A DNA stretch of 43,107 bases from an uncultured Bacteroidales bacterium. GTDB taxonomy: Bacteria > Bacteroidota > Bacteroidia > Bacteroidales > UBA932. Location: positions 1 to 43,107 of the forward strand of contig CAMHST010000020.1 in the NCBI GenBank assembly GCA_946187865.1, in the 5' to 3' direction. Made by a program: the position numbers and the translations under genes. The notes under the pieces are model-generated. The model had not been told where the DNA came from and searched no databases. It was given only the letters and a program-made list of their open reading frames with translations. Below are positions 23,395-32,887 of the stretch, in pieces (positions within the stretch are counted from its first letter, which is position 1; the number at the start of each line of letters is the position of its first letter).

Positions 23395-26223
23395 ATGACA
23401 CCCTTCCTGAAACAAGTCGCATCCCACTACTTCCAGCCGGACAAGCTGGAGCGGACCCTGTTTGTCTTCCCCAACCGCCGGTCCATCGTTTTCTTCCGGA
23501 AATACCTGGCACAGAAGGTGAAAGAGCAGGGAATCGCCCTCGAAGTCCCTCCCCTGTACACCATCAGCGACTTCTTCTGCGAGGTGCACGGAACGCAGGT
23601 CACAGACCGCATCCGCCTGTTGCTCACCCTGTACGACTGTTACAAGGAGCTGTACCCGAAGGCGGAGCCCCTGGACGAATTCATCTTCTGGGGAGACATG
23701 ATCCTGTCGGATTTCTCGGACATCGACAAATACCTGGTAGACGCCCGGAGCCTGTTCCAGAACGTGTCGGACCTCAAAGCCATCCAGGACAGTTATGCAT
23801 ACCTGAGCGAAACGCAGCGGGCGGCCATCGACCACTTCCTCTCCCACTTCCGGGAGCGCAAGAGCGGCGTCATGAAAGAGCGCTTCCTGGGGCTCTGGAA
23901 CATCCTGTACCCCTTGTACCGGAGCTTCAACGACGCCCTGGACCGGGATGGGATGGCCTATGAGGGAAAGGTGTACCGCTCCCTGGCGGAGCGCCTGAAA
24001 GAAGGGTCGGCACGGGATATCCTGGCGCCGCTCTTTCCGGAGACGGAGAAATTCGTATTCGTGGGCCTGAATGCCCTGAACCTGTGCGAGAAACTGCTTC
24101 TGAAGAAGATGCGCGACGCCCGTATCGCCGGGTTCGTGTGGGATTTCAGCTCGGAGGAGATCCAAGACCCGGAGAACAAATCCTCCCTCTTCCTGTCAGA
24201 CAACATCCGGGAGTTTCCGCCGGAATTCGTCCCGGACCCGGAGGGGCTGGGGAAACCGGAAATCCGGGTCATCAGCGTCCCTTCGTCTGTGGGGCAGGTC
24301 AAGCTTGCGCCCCAAATCCTCTCCGAAATCCAGGGAGACCCGGTAGAGACCGCCTTCGTGCTTCCGGACGAATCCCTGCTGCTTCCCCTGCTCAGCTCCA
24401 TCCCGGAGCAGTACGACAGCATCAATGTCACCATGGGTTTCCCCATGACTTCCAGCGCCGTGTACACCCTGGTCAGCGCGGTGGGGTCTTTACAGATGCA
24501 GCTCAGGCACCGCTCCGACAACAGCTGGTATTTCTATCACCGCAGCGTGAGCGAGGTATTCTCGGCCAGCCTGTTCCGGGAGGCACTGTCTCCGGAAGAG
24601 ACGGCTGTCGTGGAAAAAGTCAAGCAGCAGGGCAAATACTATATTCCCCTGGAGGATGTGCAGGGCGGTCCCCTGCTGGAGCTGGTCTTCCGGCCGATTA
24701 TCACCCGGCCCAAAGAAGCATCGGCCGCCCATAACCACGAAATGGAACAATACCTGCAGGATATCCTCCTGTATCTGGGCAGCCGGATGGGCCCGGAAGG
24801 AGAGACCCTGCTGGAACTGGATTTTGCCAAACGCTGCCATACGGCGCTGAATATCCTGCGGGAAAAAGACCTTCCCGTGCTTCCGGCCACGCACCTGAGC
24901 ATCCTGGACAGCCTGCTGAAAGGGATCTCCGTGCCCTTCCGCGGAGAACCGCTGCAGGGGCTCCAGATCATGGGGCCGCTGGAAACCCGGGCGCTGGATT
25001 TCCGGAACCTGGTCATTTTCAGCGCCAATGAAAACACCTTCCCCCGCAAAAGCTTCAACTCCTCTTTCATTCCGCCGGAACTGCGCAAGGGGTTCGGCCT
25101 GCCCACCCACGAATACCAGGATGCCGTCTGGGCCTACTATTTTTATCGGATGATCCAGCGGGCGGAAAAGGTATGGCTGGTGTACGACAGCCGAACGGAG
25201 GGCGTGAAAAGCGGGGAAGAAAGCCGCTATATCAAGCAGTTGGAATACCACTTCGGAATGCCGCTCCAGAAGTTTACCGCCGCAGCCCGGATGCACCCCG
25301 TTCCGGCGGCCCCGTCCATTCCCAAAACGCCGGAGCACATTGCCCGGATCCGGGAGATGGAACTGTCCGCCACCCTGATGCAGGACTACCTGTTCTGCCC
25401 TGCCAAATTCTATTACAAGGCCGTGGAAGGGCTTGCCGCCGACGACGAGGTGGCCGAGTCCCTGGATGCCGGCATGCTCGGAAACGTCTTCCACAAGGTG
25501 ATGCAGCAGTTATACACGCCCTTTGTCGGCGGGATGCTGCGCATAGCGGATCTGGACCGCCTCCAAAAAGACAGGAAACTGCTCCGGCAGCTGATTCGCA
25601 ACAACGTGATGGAAGAGATGAAGAGCGTAGAGGTGAGCGGACGGAACCTGATTCTGGAGCGGGTGTTGCTGGACTATGTGGAGAATACCCTCGCCCACGA
25701 CCGGAAACTCCTCGCAGACACCGGAAGCGAAGGATTCCGCATCCTGGGTCTGGAGAGCCGCCGGAAGGCCGTCTTCCACGGTTTCCGCTTCAAGGGGTTC
25801 GTGGACCGGATCGATTCTTACCTGCCCGGTCAGGTGCGCATCCTGGACTACAAGACCGGTGCGGTGAAGAACGAGGAGACAAACATCACGGACGAAAACG
25901 CAGCCGCCATTGCGGAGAAACTCTTTGCGCCGCCGGGCGCGGACAGGCCCAAGATTGCGCTCCAGCTATTCCTGTACGACTACTATCTGCATCAGGATCC
26001 CGACTATGAGAAGGCAAACCTGGTCAACGCCATTTACAGTACGGTGCAGCTCTACACCAAAGCCCTGGAAGACCACCCGGAGAGCCTGGAGTTCTCCCGG
26101 ATCGTGAAACAGAAGCTGGAACAGACCCTGGACGAACTGGTAAATCCAGCCATCCCGTTCCTGCGTACGGAAAAGCCGCAAAGCTGTGCGTTCTGCGACT
26201 TTAAGATGATTTGCGGAAGATAA
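23395..26223 (+). CDS. AddB-like PD-(D/E)XK nuclease, 942 aa
   Basis: Resembles AddB/RexB, the nuclease subunit partner of an AddA-type helicase in double-strand break repair. The N-terminal half is a degenerate helicase fold beginning LFVFPNRRSIVFFRKYLA. The C-terminal nuclease contains GNVFHKVMQ, the catalytic Asp and Lys in VRILDYKTGAVK, and an iron-sulfur type cysteine set: Cys668 in YLFCPAKF, and Cys931, Cys934, Cys940 in SCAFCDFKMIC, the AddB pattern of one distant and three clustered Cys. Start: ATG at 23395 (MTPFLKQVASH) is chosen; the frame is open 20 codons upstream across the divergent rubrerythrin promoter. The AddA subunit is not adjacent. It ends 7 bp from the convergent S4 gene. 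Confidence 0.88.
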   Translation: MTPFLKQVASHYFQPDKLERTLFVFPNRRSIVFFRKYLAQKVKEQGIALEVPPLYTISDFFCEVHGTQVTDRIRLLLTLYDCYKELYPKAEPLDEFIFWGDMILSDFSDIDKYLVDARSLFQNVSDLKAIQDSYAYLSETQRAAIDHFLSHFRERKSGVMKERFLGLWNILYPLYRSFNDALDRDGMAYEGKVYRSLAERLKEGSARDILAPLFPETEKFVFVGLNALNLCEKLLLKKMRDARIAGFVWDFSSEEIQDPENKSSLFLSDNIREFPPEFVPDPEGLGKPEIRVISVPSSVGQVKLAPQILSEIQGDPVETAFVLPDESLLLPLLSSIPEQYDSINVTMGFPMTSSAVYTLVSAVGSLQMQLRHRSDNSWYFYHRSVSEVFSASLFREALSPEETAVVEKVKQQGKYYIPLEDVQGGPLLELVFRPIITRPKEASAAHNHEMEQYLQDILLYLGSRMGPEGETLLELDFAKRCHTALNILREKDLPVLPATHLSILDSLLKGISVPFRGEPLQGLQIMGPLETRALDFRNLVIFSANENTFPRKSFNSSFIPPELRKGFGLPTHEYQDAVWAYYFYRMIQRAEKVWLVYDSRTEGVKSGEESRYIKQLEYHFGMPLQKFTAAARMHPVPAAPSIPKTPEHIARIREMELSATLMQDYLFCPAKFYYKAVEGLAADDEVAESLDAGMLGNVFHKVMQQLYTPFVGGMLRIADLDRLQKDRKLLRQLIRNNVMEEMKSVEVSGRNLILERVLLDYVENTLAHDRKLLADTGSEGFRILGLESRRKAVFHGFRFKGFVDRIDSYLPGQVRILDYKTGAVKNEETNITDENAAAIAEKLFAPPGADRPKIALQLFLYDYYLHQDPDYEKANLVNAIYSTVQLYTKALEDHPESLEFSRIVKQKLEQTLDELVNPAIPFLRTEKPQSCAFCDFKMICGR

Positions 26224-26230
26224 GTAGGTA

Positions 26231-26677
26231 CTACAGATTGTCCAGGTCCTCGTCCGACAGGCCGAAACGGGCGGCTACATCGTCCGGAATATCATTGAAA
26301 TCGATGGCATCCCAGGCTTGTTCTATTTCCCTGCGGTCTTTCTTGGTGGGCCTTCCCGCGCCCCGGTCCCGGGTAAGGAAGAAGGTTTCTACCGGAGCCT
26401 TCAGTTTTTCCAGTTCGGAGGCGGGTGTAAGGTTCAGGGCGTAATCCGGGACCAGTTTGGCCCCCACCCGGTGCTCCAGCGGCTGAACCACCTTGTACGT
26501 ATAAACGATGGCCCCCTTCCTCACCTGCAGCACTTCCCCGGCCTGGACGGGACGGGAAGGCTTGGCATTGACATTTCCCACTTTCACCTTTCCGCCTTTG
26601 CAGGCCTCCGTGGCCTCTGTCCGCGTCTTGAAAGCGCGGATGGCCCACAGGAACTTGTCTATTCTGGTTTCTGCCAT
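26231..26677 (-). CDS. S4-domain RNA-binding protein, Hsp15-like
   Basis: A 148-aa protein. Residues 1-60 are an S4 domain (RIDKFLWAIRAFKTRTEATE, GGKVKVGN, VNAKPSRPVQAGEVLQV), and the following RKGAIVYTYKVVQP fits Hsp15. The C-terminal part is charged (RGAGRPTKKDRREIEQAWD) and ends with acidic residues. E. coli Hsp15 binds stalled 50S subunits carrying a nascent chain; the role here is inferred by homology. It begins 2 bp after the ManA-like gene, in one unit with it and sppA. Confidence 0.9.
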   Translation of the reverse strand: MAETRIDKFLWAIRAFKTRTEATEACKGGKVKVGNVNAKPSRPVQAGEVLQVRKGAIVYTYKVVQPLEHRVGAKLVPDYALNLTPASELEKLKAPVETFFLTRDRGAGRPTKKDRREIEQAWDAIDFNDIPDDVAARFGLSDEDLDNL

Positions 26678-26679
26678 AA

Positions 26680-27627
26680 TTATTCCTCTACAGGGTCTGA
26701 CACCAGGTCGGTTTCTGGACGGGGATCCAGCCGAACTTCCAAAAGCACTGTCCCGCTTTCTTCCGGAACCAGGTAAAAATCACAGGCTTCCGAAGGGACC
26801 AGCAGCACGTCCGAGGCCTTGAGCCGATAAGTCTCCCCGGATGGCAGCCGCAAAGCGGCGGCACCGCCGGTGCACACGTACACCAGGAAGGAATCGTCTT
26901 CCGAGGCGTGGCTTTTCAAGGCTTCCCGCAGCGCAATCCTATGCACGGTGAACTGGGGCGTTGCCGCCAGAAGGTCTCCCTGCAAGGGCTCCGGCCGCGC
27001 CGCCTGACGGAAGTCGATCAGGTCGAAAGCCTCTTCCAGGTGGATTTCCCGGTCTTCCGCCCCCCAGTCGTGCAGGCGGAAACCCAGTTCCGAGGCCTCT
27101 GCGATTTCCAGCAGCCGCACATCCTTGGCGGCATGGACCATGCCCGGGAGGATCAGGTAGCTTTCTCCGGGCTTGGGCTTTACCGCATATAAAAGGTCTT
27201 CCACCCGGTTCTGGGCACAGGCACGGTAGAACTCAGCGGCCTCCACATCCCTGCGGAACCCCAGATAGAGACAAGCCTCGGGGCCGCAGGACTCTACATA
27301 CCAGAGGGCGGTTTTCCCGAAGGCGTCGTACCGCTGGGCGGCCGTCTCGTCGTCCGGGTTCACGTGAAGGGACGTGCGCCCTTTGATATCCAAATACTTC
27401 ACCAGCACCGGGAACTGCGTTCCGTACCATTCGAAGGCGGTTTCCCCCACCACGCGCTCCAGATAGGTCTGCATGATGTCGCTGAGGGTATTTCCGCTGA
27501 GCCAGCCCTCGCAGGCCATCGAATCCACAAAGCCCAGGTCTGCCAGGCGATAATCCGCCTGGCCCCAGGGAAACTCCTGCACATCGCGCAGGAATTTCAT
27601 GGGTGTCAGTTTACGCTCTTCGCTCAT
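26680..27627 (-). CDS. Type I phosphomannose isomerase homologue, degenerate site
   Basis: A 315-aa two-cupin protein of the class I mannose-6-phosphate isomerase family: SGNTLSDIMQTYLERVVGE, FPVLVKYLDIKGR, NPDDETAAQRYDAFGK and LHDWGAEDREIHLEEAFDLI match Bacteroidota ManA. The usual metal-binding motif QVHPDD reads HVNPDD here: Gln is replaced by His88 and His by Asn90. The Glu expected in the KxExWY-like segment is Ala107 (KTALWY). The third ligand is kept as His165 in LPGMVHA. So the enzyme may be inactive, use another metal geometry, or bind a different sugar. It sits between sppA (touching, 0 bp) and the S4 gene. Confidence 0.85.
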   Translation of the reverse strand: MSEERKLTPMKFLRDVQEFPWGQADYRLADLGFVDSMACEGWLSGNTLSDIMQTYLERVVGETAFEWYGTQFPVLVKYLDIKGRTSLHVNPDDETAAQRYDAFGKTALWYVESCGPEACLYLGFRRDVEAAEFYRACAQNRVEDLLYAVKPKPGESYLILPGMVHAAKDVRLLEIAEASELGFRLHDWGAEDREIHLEEAFDLIDFRQAARPEPLQGDLLAATPQFTVHRIALREALKSHASEDDSFLVYVCTGGAAALRLPSGETYRLKASDVLLVPSEACDFYLVPEESGTVLLEVRLDPRPETDLVSDPVEE

Positions 27628-29406
27628 CTATCTGATCTCCATGCAATAAGGCATCCGGGCAAATACGCCGGTAGGCCGATTGTCTTTCAGCAGGCCCTTG
27701 AGCGAGCGTTCCATGGACTCCATCGGAGTGCCGGAGAGAACGGTGGGCTCCTGTCCGGCCGTACTGATCAGGGAAAGGAGGTTGTCCAGCATGCCAGGAA
27801 CCGCCGGGCTGGTTACCACCCGGTAGTCTTCGGGGGACATCAGGCCTGCCTGGGAGGCGGCATATGCGACCGCGTCTTTCAGTGTGCCGATCTCGTCCAC
27901 CAGGCCAATCCCGAGGGCATCGTTTCCGGCCCACACGCGGCCCTGGGCGATGGCGTCCACCGCAGTGGTCTCCATGCCGCGGCTGGTGGAAACCAGGCTC
28001 ACGAAACGCTCATAGATATCCTCCACCGAGGCCTGCATGTAGGCCAGTTCGTCGGCCGAGAAAGGACGCATCAGGGAAAGCACGTCGCTGTGCTTGTTGG
28101 AGGAAACGCTCTCTACGCCCACGCCCAGCTTGCCGGCCACCTTGGAGAAATCCGGAATCATGGAGAATACGCCGATAGAGCCGGTCAGGGTGGTGGCATC
28201 GGCAAAAATCCGGCTGCAGCCGCTGGAAATCCAGTAGCCACCGGACGCGGCATAATCCCCGTAAGAGGCCACCAGGGGCTTCTCGCTGCCCAGCAGGTCC
28301 AGTGCGCTGCGGATTTTCTCCGAGGCCATGACACTGCCGCCGGGAGAATTCACGCGCAGGACCACCGCCTTCACGGAAGGGTCCTTGCGCAGGGCATCCA
28401 CCTCCAGCACAAAGCTGTCTGCGGCAAGGCCGGGGCCTTTCCCGTCCACGATTTCACCGTCGGCAAAGAGGATGGCCACGTTGGTGCGGCCGGGGAAAGC
28501 GTTCACGCGCGCCGTCACATAATCGGGCAGGGCTACCAGATGCAGCTCTTCCCGCGTAGATACCTGGGCAAGGGTGCACAGTTTCTGGATCAGGGCTTCC
28601 CGGTCCATGAGTTCGTCCACAAGTCCGTTTTTCAGGAAGTCTTCCGGGAAATTAAGGGCCAGGTTGTCCACCAGGGCGTTAAACTGGTCCTCGGGGATTT
28701 CACGGGCCGCTGAAATGGCGCCGGAATACGCCTTCCAGGCCGAATTGATCATGCTCTGATACTGCTCCCGGTTGTCGGCCGACGACCCGGAGCGGACGAA
28801 CATCTCGCCGGCGCTCTTGTATTTTCCGTGGCGGATCAGCTGGACATTGACGCCCAGCTTGTCCAGAATGTCCTTCAGGAAGAACTGCTGGCTGGTCAGG
28901 CCCAGCAGCGTGTATGTGGCCCCATGATAGGAGGACATATAGATCTTGTCGGCCGCAGTGGCCAGGTAATAGCTCCCGTTCCCGGGCATTTCCGTATAGG
29001 CCACAACGGCCTTTCCGCTCTGACGGAAGTTCTGCAGGGCGGTACGGAGCTCTTCCAGGGCGGCCATACCGGCCATCTCACCCCCGTCCGGGCGCAGGAA
29101 GATATAGCGGATGGCGGGATCGGCTGCGGCGGCTTCAATAGCCTGGACGGCATCCCAGATGCCTACGCTGCGCCCCATGGCAAAACTGCCGGACAGGAGG
29201 CTGCCCGACGAGGGCATTTCCTGGCTTTGCTCGGCAAGGGTATAGTCGCTGAGGTTGATATCCAGGACCCCGCTGCGGGGCAGCACCACTTTGCTGCCGG
29301 AGGAGGCGGCCGAGCCGATGAAACCCATCAGGAAAATAAAGCCGACCAGCTGCAGGATAAGGATGCCGCAGATGACGGCCAGTACGGTTTTGAAAAAGTC
29401 TTTCAT
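27628..29406 (-). CDS. sppA: Signal peptide peptidase SppA, 67K type
   Basis: A 592-aa membrane serine peptidase with an N-terminal anchor (residues 1-28, hydrophobic). It has two tandem SppA domains: in the first, the general-base Lys lies in RHGKYKSAGEMF, and in the second the nucleophile Ser lies in RVNSPGGSVMAS, the same split active site as E. coli SppA. DYAASGGYWISS and LTGSIGVFS are further conserved strands. It degrades cleaved signal peptides in the membrane. Start MKDFFKTV at 29406 is chosen since the frame continues 116 codons upstream through the C11 peptidase gene in non-conserved sequence. It starts 17 bp after the C11 stop. Confidence 0.93.
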   Translation of the reverse strand: MKDFFKTVLAVICGILILQLVGFIFLMGFIGSAASSGSKVVLPRSGVLDINLSDYTLAEQSQEMPSSGSLLSGSFAMGRSVGIWDAVQAIEAAAADPAIRYIFLRPDGGEMAGMAALEELRTALQNFRQSGKAVVAYTEMPGNGSYYLATAADKIYMSSYHGATYTLLGLTSQQFFLKDILDKLGVNVQLIRHGKYKSAGEMFVRSGSSADNREQYQSMINSAWKAYSGAISAAREIPEDQFNALVDNLALNFPEDFLKNGLVDELMDREALIQKLCTLAQVSTREELHLVALPDYVTARVNAFPGRTNVAILFADGEIVDGKGPGLAADSFVLEVDALRKDPSVKAVVLRVNSPGGSVMASEKIRSALDLLGSEKPLVASYGDYAASGGYWISSGCSRIFADATTLTGSIGVFSMIPDFSKVAGKLGVGVESVSSNKHSDVLSLMRPFSADELAYMQASVEDIYERFVSLVSTSRGMETTAVDAIAQGRVWAGNDALGIGLVDEIGTLKDAVAYAASQAGLMSPEDYRVVTSPAVPGMLDNLLSLISTAGQEPTVLSGTPMESMERSLKGLLKDNRPTGVFARMPYCMEIR

Positions 29407-29423
29407 GAAAAGAGACTGCTTTT

Positions 29424-30767
29424 TTATTGGACTAGCGAAGTAGCCTGGTTCCAGGCCACATGGGACCGGTAGAAGGTGTCCAGATACGTACTTCCCATGG
29501 ACGGGAGATACATGGACAGGCCGGAATAGGTTTTGATGGCGATTCTCAGGAAGGAGGGCGTGGCGGCCTTGTACACGATACACTGGTCCAGGGCGCTTTG
29601 CAGGGAAGCTTCTTCCGACTCTGTGATGCCGCTTTGGACCAGGATGTCCTGCAGGTCGTAAAAGTAGTGCCGGTTGTTGCGGAAATACCCCTGCACATTT
29701 CGGCCGGGAAGGACGGCGATCTGGGAACGGTATTTCCCAAAGAGCGAGCGGCAAACCTGCGCCAGGTCATCCATTTTCCGGGTATCCACCACAGAGATGG
29801 TGGCCGAACGCGACTCTCCGGACTGTTTGTCGTAAGCCTCGAAGTACTCCCGGCATACCGCGACAGGGTCCGGACTGGACTTCATAAGATGGCCGGTAAT
29901 TGTCTTATAATTAAACCCGTCGGCCAGAACCTCCGTCGGGGAGAAACCTACAAGGTCTGCGACATCGCGAAGTTCATAGGCTACTTCCACGCAGCCCATC
30001 AGGCAGGCGTCGAACAGCAGGTAATCCAGATGCATGGGAATGGCGTCGGCAAAATCTTCCAGTTCCATCTCGTACACGGGGTCACCGTCGTCCATGCCCA
30101 CACTCTTGACCGCGGGCATGCCGTCGTCCGCGTCCAGCGGAGGGAACACTTCCGGACGGTCACGCCAGGGGGCCTGCCCGGAGCGGGAACGGCGGGGAGA
30201 TGCCGCCCAGGCGGCCGACTCGAACACGGAAGGGTTGAAGTAATACCGGTAAGGCAGCCAGCCCGTAGCGTGGGAAGAAAAGACCATGCCGTAGCGGTTG
30301 CCGGGGAAAGACTGGTTCACATACTCCAGGGCTTCCCGCAGGGTGGCGTCCTGGCACAGGGGCCGGGTTCCGTCCCAGACACGGAGCGTATCGCTGACGG
30401 CCCGGCCGTTTTCGTCCGAATAGAGCCGCACCAGCGCCGCGGGGCTTGGAGTCTGGTAGTCCCGGTATTGGGCGGTCAGGCGGGAAAGGACCAGCAGGAC
30501 AGGGTCCGTAGAAGTCCTGCGGGAAGGAAGCACGCTGCTGCGGAGATCTTCAATGTCTTCCTGCAGGTAGTTGTCCAGCGAATTGTAGCCGCCTGCAACA
30601 TAAATCAGTACCTGCCGGACATCCGGGGAGACAGTCCGCGAGGGAGTTACATACGAGCCGGTGCCTTCTCCAGAGGCTTCGAAGTCGAATTTGGAGTCCG
30701 GGGTGCAGGAGAAAGCAAAGCATAAAACGGCTGCAAGCAGTACTGCATATTTGACTTTGTCGCGCAT
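29424..30767 (-). CDS. Clostripain-related C11 peptidase lipoprotein
   Basis: A 447-aa lipoprotein: signal with lipobox VLCFAFSC, then a short Gly/Ser-rich linker. The C11 domain begins with VLIYVAGGYNSLD, has the catalytic His in VFSSHATGW and the catalytic Cys in LLFDACLMGCVEVAYEL. Family members cleave after Arg or Lys and may activate themselves by cleavage. It would work on the cell surface or in the periplasm. Divergent from the M49 peptidase gene, with overlapping promoter space, and first gene of the run C11, sppA, ManA-like, S4. Confidence 0.9.
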   Translation of the reverse strand: MRDKVKYAVLLAAVLCFAFSCTPDSKFDFEASGEGTGSYVTPSRTVSPDVRQVLIYVAGGYNSLDNYLQEDIEDLRSSVLPSRRTSTDPVLLVLSRLTAQYRDYQTPSPAALVRLYSDENGRAVSDTLRVWDGTRPLCQDATLREALEYVNQSFPGNRYGMVFSSHATGWLPYRYYFNPSVFESAAWAASPRRSRSGQAPWRDRPEVFPPLDADDGMPAVKSVGMDDGDPVYEMELEDFADAIPMHLDYLLFDACLMGCVEVAYELRDVADLVGFSPTEVLADGFNYKTITGHLMKSSPDPVAVCREYFEAYDKQSGESRSATISVVDTRKMDDLAQVCRSLFGKYRSQIAVLPGRNVQGYFRNNRHYFYDLQDILVQSGITESEEASLQSALDQCIVYKAATPSFLRIAIKTYSGLSMYLPSMGSTYLDTFYRSHVAWNQATSLVQ

Positions 30768-30787
30768 AAATTCGGTCTTTATTCCTG

Positions 30788-30795
30788 CAAAGTTA
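30788..30795 (-). promoter_or_regulatory. -7 element of the C11 peptidase gene
   Basis: TAACTTTG on the minus strand, perfect match, 20 bp before the ATG at 30767. No -33 box at standard spacing. Confidence 0.6.
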
Positions 30796-30807
30796 ATGAA
30801 TTATTTA

Positions 30808-30815
30808 TAAATTTG
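30808..30815 (+). promoter_or_regulatory. -7 element of the M49 peptidase gene
   Basis: TAAATTTG on the plus strand, perfect match, 17 bp before the ATG at 30833. It lies 12 bp from the divergent C11 box, so the two transcription units share one promoter region of 65 bp. Confidence 0.6.
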
Positions 30816-30832
30816 CACCAAACTGGATTATT

Positions 30833-32839
30833 ATGAAACAGATTGGCAAAATGATGATTCTCGCGGGTGCCGCAGCCCTCCTGTCCGGCTGCGAAACGCC
30901 GGCTCCGTCGGCCGGGGAAGACACGTTCAAATATACCATTGACAGCTTCGCAGACCTTAAAGTCATGCGCTACCGGATTCCCGGCTGGGAGAACCTCTCC
31001 CTCCGGCAGAAAGAGTACGCCTACCACCTGTCAGAGGCCGCCAAATACGGCCGGGACATCCTCTGGGACCAGAACTGCAAAGACAACCTCCGGGTGCGCC
31101 ACGCCGTGGAAGCCATCCTGGAGCAGGCAGACCCCGAGCCCGGCAACCCGGACTGGGACGGATTCGTGATCTATGCCAAACGGCTGTTCTTCTCCAACGG
31201 CATTCACCATCACTACGCAGAAGACAAGTTCTTCCCGGAATGCCCGCGGGAGTATTTCGCCTCCCTGCTTTCCAAGGCCGGCGTCGCGGACGAGGGCCTG
31301 CTGGAGGTCATCTACAATCCGGACATCTGGCCGCAGCGCCGCTCCACGGACACCGCCGGGGACATCGTGAAAAACTCGGCCGTAAACTACTACGAGGGTG
31401 TGTCCCGCGAAGAAGTGGAAGCCTACTATGCCGCCCAGATGAATCCCAAAGACCCGGAACCCATCTCCTACGGACTCAACACCAAAGTGGTGAAAGGGGC
31501 CGACGGCGTGGTCCGGGAACTGCCCTGGAAAATCGGCGGCATCTACTCCCCCGCCATCGAGAAAATCTGCGAAGAGCTGTCCAAAGCCCGGGAAGTGGCG
31601 GAAAACGACATCCAGAAACGGGCGCTGGGCATCCTGATCGACTATTACAACACCGGAGACCTGCGCAAATGGGACCAGTTCAACATCGAGTGGGTGAAGG
31701 ACACCCTGGGCACGGTGGATTTCATCAACGGCTTCATCGAAGACTACAACGACCCGCTGGGGCGCAAGGCCTCCTGGGAGGGTTACGTGAATATCAAGGA
31801 CTTCGAAGCGTCCAAGCGGACGGAAATCCTGTCGGCCAACGCCCAGTGGTTCGAGGACAACTCACCGGTAGACCCCCGTTTCAAGAAAGAGAAAGTGAAG
31901 GGCGTGTCGGCCAAGGTCATCAATGCGGTGTGCCTGGCCGGGGACAGCTATCCCTCCACCCCGATCGGCATCAACCTGCCCAACGCGGACTGGATCCGCA
32001 AAGAACACGGCTCCAAGAGCGTGACCATCGCCAACATCACCCACACCTATGACCTGGCCGCCCAGGAGCTTCCCACCAGCACCCTCACCGAGTTCGCCTA
32101 CAGCAAGAAAGAGATCGAACTGGCCAAGAAGTGGGGCACCATCGCCGACGAAATCCACACGGACCTGCACGAGTGCCTGGGCCATGCCTCCGGCCAGCTG
32201 CTTCCCGGGGTGAGCACCACGGCCATGGGCGAATATGCGTCGGCCCTGGAAGAAGCCCGGGCAGACCTGTTCGGCCTTTATTATACGGCCGACCCGAAAA
32301 TGGTGGAGCTGGGGATTATGCCGGACCCGGAAGCCTACAAGGCCGAATACGACAATTACATCCGGAACGGGCTCATGGTCCAGTTCACCCGCGTGGAGCT
32401 GGGCCGTCCCAACACGGAGGCCCACATGCAGAACCGCAAGCTGGTGGCCCAGTGGTGCCTGGAGAAAGGCGCAAAGGACAAGGTGATCGAAAAGAAAGTC
32501 AAGGGCGGGAAAACCTACTTTGTAGTGAACGACTACCAGAAGCTCCGCGGCCTGTTCGCAGAGCTCCTCGCCGAAATCCAGCGGATCAAGTCCGAGGGCG
32601 ACTATGAAGCCGGAAAGGCCCTTATCGAGACCTATGCGGTGCATATCGACCCGCAGCTGCACAAAGAGGTGAAGGAGCGCTACGAGGCCCTGAACCTCAA
32701 GCCCTACGGCGGTTTCGTGAACCCCGAGATCCAGCCCGTCTACGGCAGCGCCGGCACCATCACGGACTACGTTCCCGTGTACACGGACGACTACCTGGGG
32801 CAGATGCTCCTCTACGGTAAAAAATACGGAACGCTGTAG
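30833..32839 (+). CDS. M49 dipeptidyl-peptidase III-like lipoprotein
   Basis: A 668-aa zinc peptidase of family M49 carrying a lipoprotein signal (lipobox ALLSGC). The zinc motif HECLGH (His446, Glu447, His451) is the family's HExxGH with its one extra residue, and the second motif EEARAD (Glu473, Glu474, Asp478) gives the third ligand. Members release dipeptides from the N-terminus of peptides. Lipid-anchoring in the envelope is common in Bacteroidota versions and differs from the cytosolic eukaryotic enzyme. The TAG stop is inside a stem-loop and inside the first copy of a 34-bp direct repeat. Confidence 0.92.
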   Translation: MKQIGKMMILAGAAALLSGCETPAPSAGEDTFKYTIDSFADLKVMRYRIPGWENLSLRQKEYAYHLSEAAKYGRDILWDQNCKDNLRVRHAVEAILEQADPEPGNPDWDGFVIYAKRLFFSNGIHHHYAEDKFFPECPREYFASLLSKAGVADEGLLEVIYNPDIWPQRRSTDTAGDIVKNSAVNYYEGVSREEVEAYYAAQMNPKDPEPISYGLNTKVVKGADGVVRELPWKIGGIYSPAIEKICEELSKAREVAENDIQKRALGILIDYYNTGDLRKWDQFNIEWVKDTLGTVDFINGFIEDYNDPLGRKASWEGYVNIKDFEASKRTEILSANAQWFEDNSPVDPRFKKEKVKGVSAKVINAVCLAGDSYPSTPIGINLPNADWIRKEHGSKSVTIANITHTYDLAAQELPTSTLTEFAYSKKEIELAKKWGTIADEIHTDLHECLGHASGQLLPGVSTTAMGEYASALEEARADLFGLYYTADPKMVELGIMPDPEAYKAEYDNYIRNGLMVQFTRVELGRPNTEAHMQNRKLVAQWCLEKGAKDKVIEKKVKGGKTYFVVNDYQKLRGLFAELLAEIQRIKSEGDYEAGKALIETYAVHIDPQLHKEVKERYEALNLKPYGGFVNPEIQPVYGSAGTITDYVPVYTDDYLGQMLLYGKKYGTL

Positions 32840-32854
32840 CTTCGCCACAGCGTT
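32830..32854 (+). terminator. Stem-loop across the M49 stop codon
   Basis: AACGCTGT (32830-32837) and ACAGCGTT (32847-32854) form a perfect 8-bp stem with a 9-nt loop. No U-tract follows, so it could be an RNA-stabilising hairpin rather than a terminator. Confidence 0.4.
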
Positions 32855-32870
32855 CAAAACTTCGTTTTAC
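32837..32870 (+). repeat. 34-bp direct repeat, copy 1
   Basis: Identical over 34 bp to 32924-32957; begins TAGCTTCGCCACAGCG and ends CTTCGTTTTAC. Copy 1 starts exactly at the M49 stop codon TAG. Confidence 0.9.
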
Positions 32871-32887
32871 GTTACTCACCCCCTAAA

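Noticed and set aside
29407..29754. N-terminal extension of SppA
   Set aside because: The in-frame extension overlaps the C11 peptidase and lacks conservation; MKDFFKTV is followed directly by the membrane anchor.
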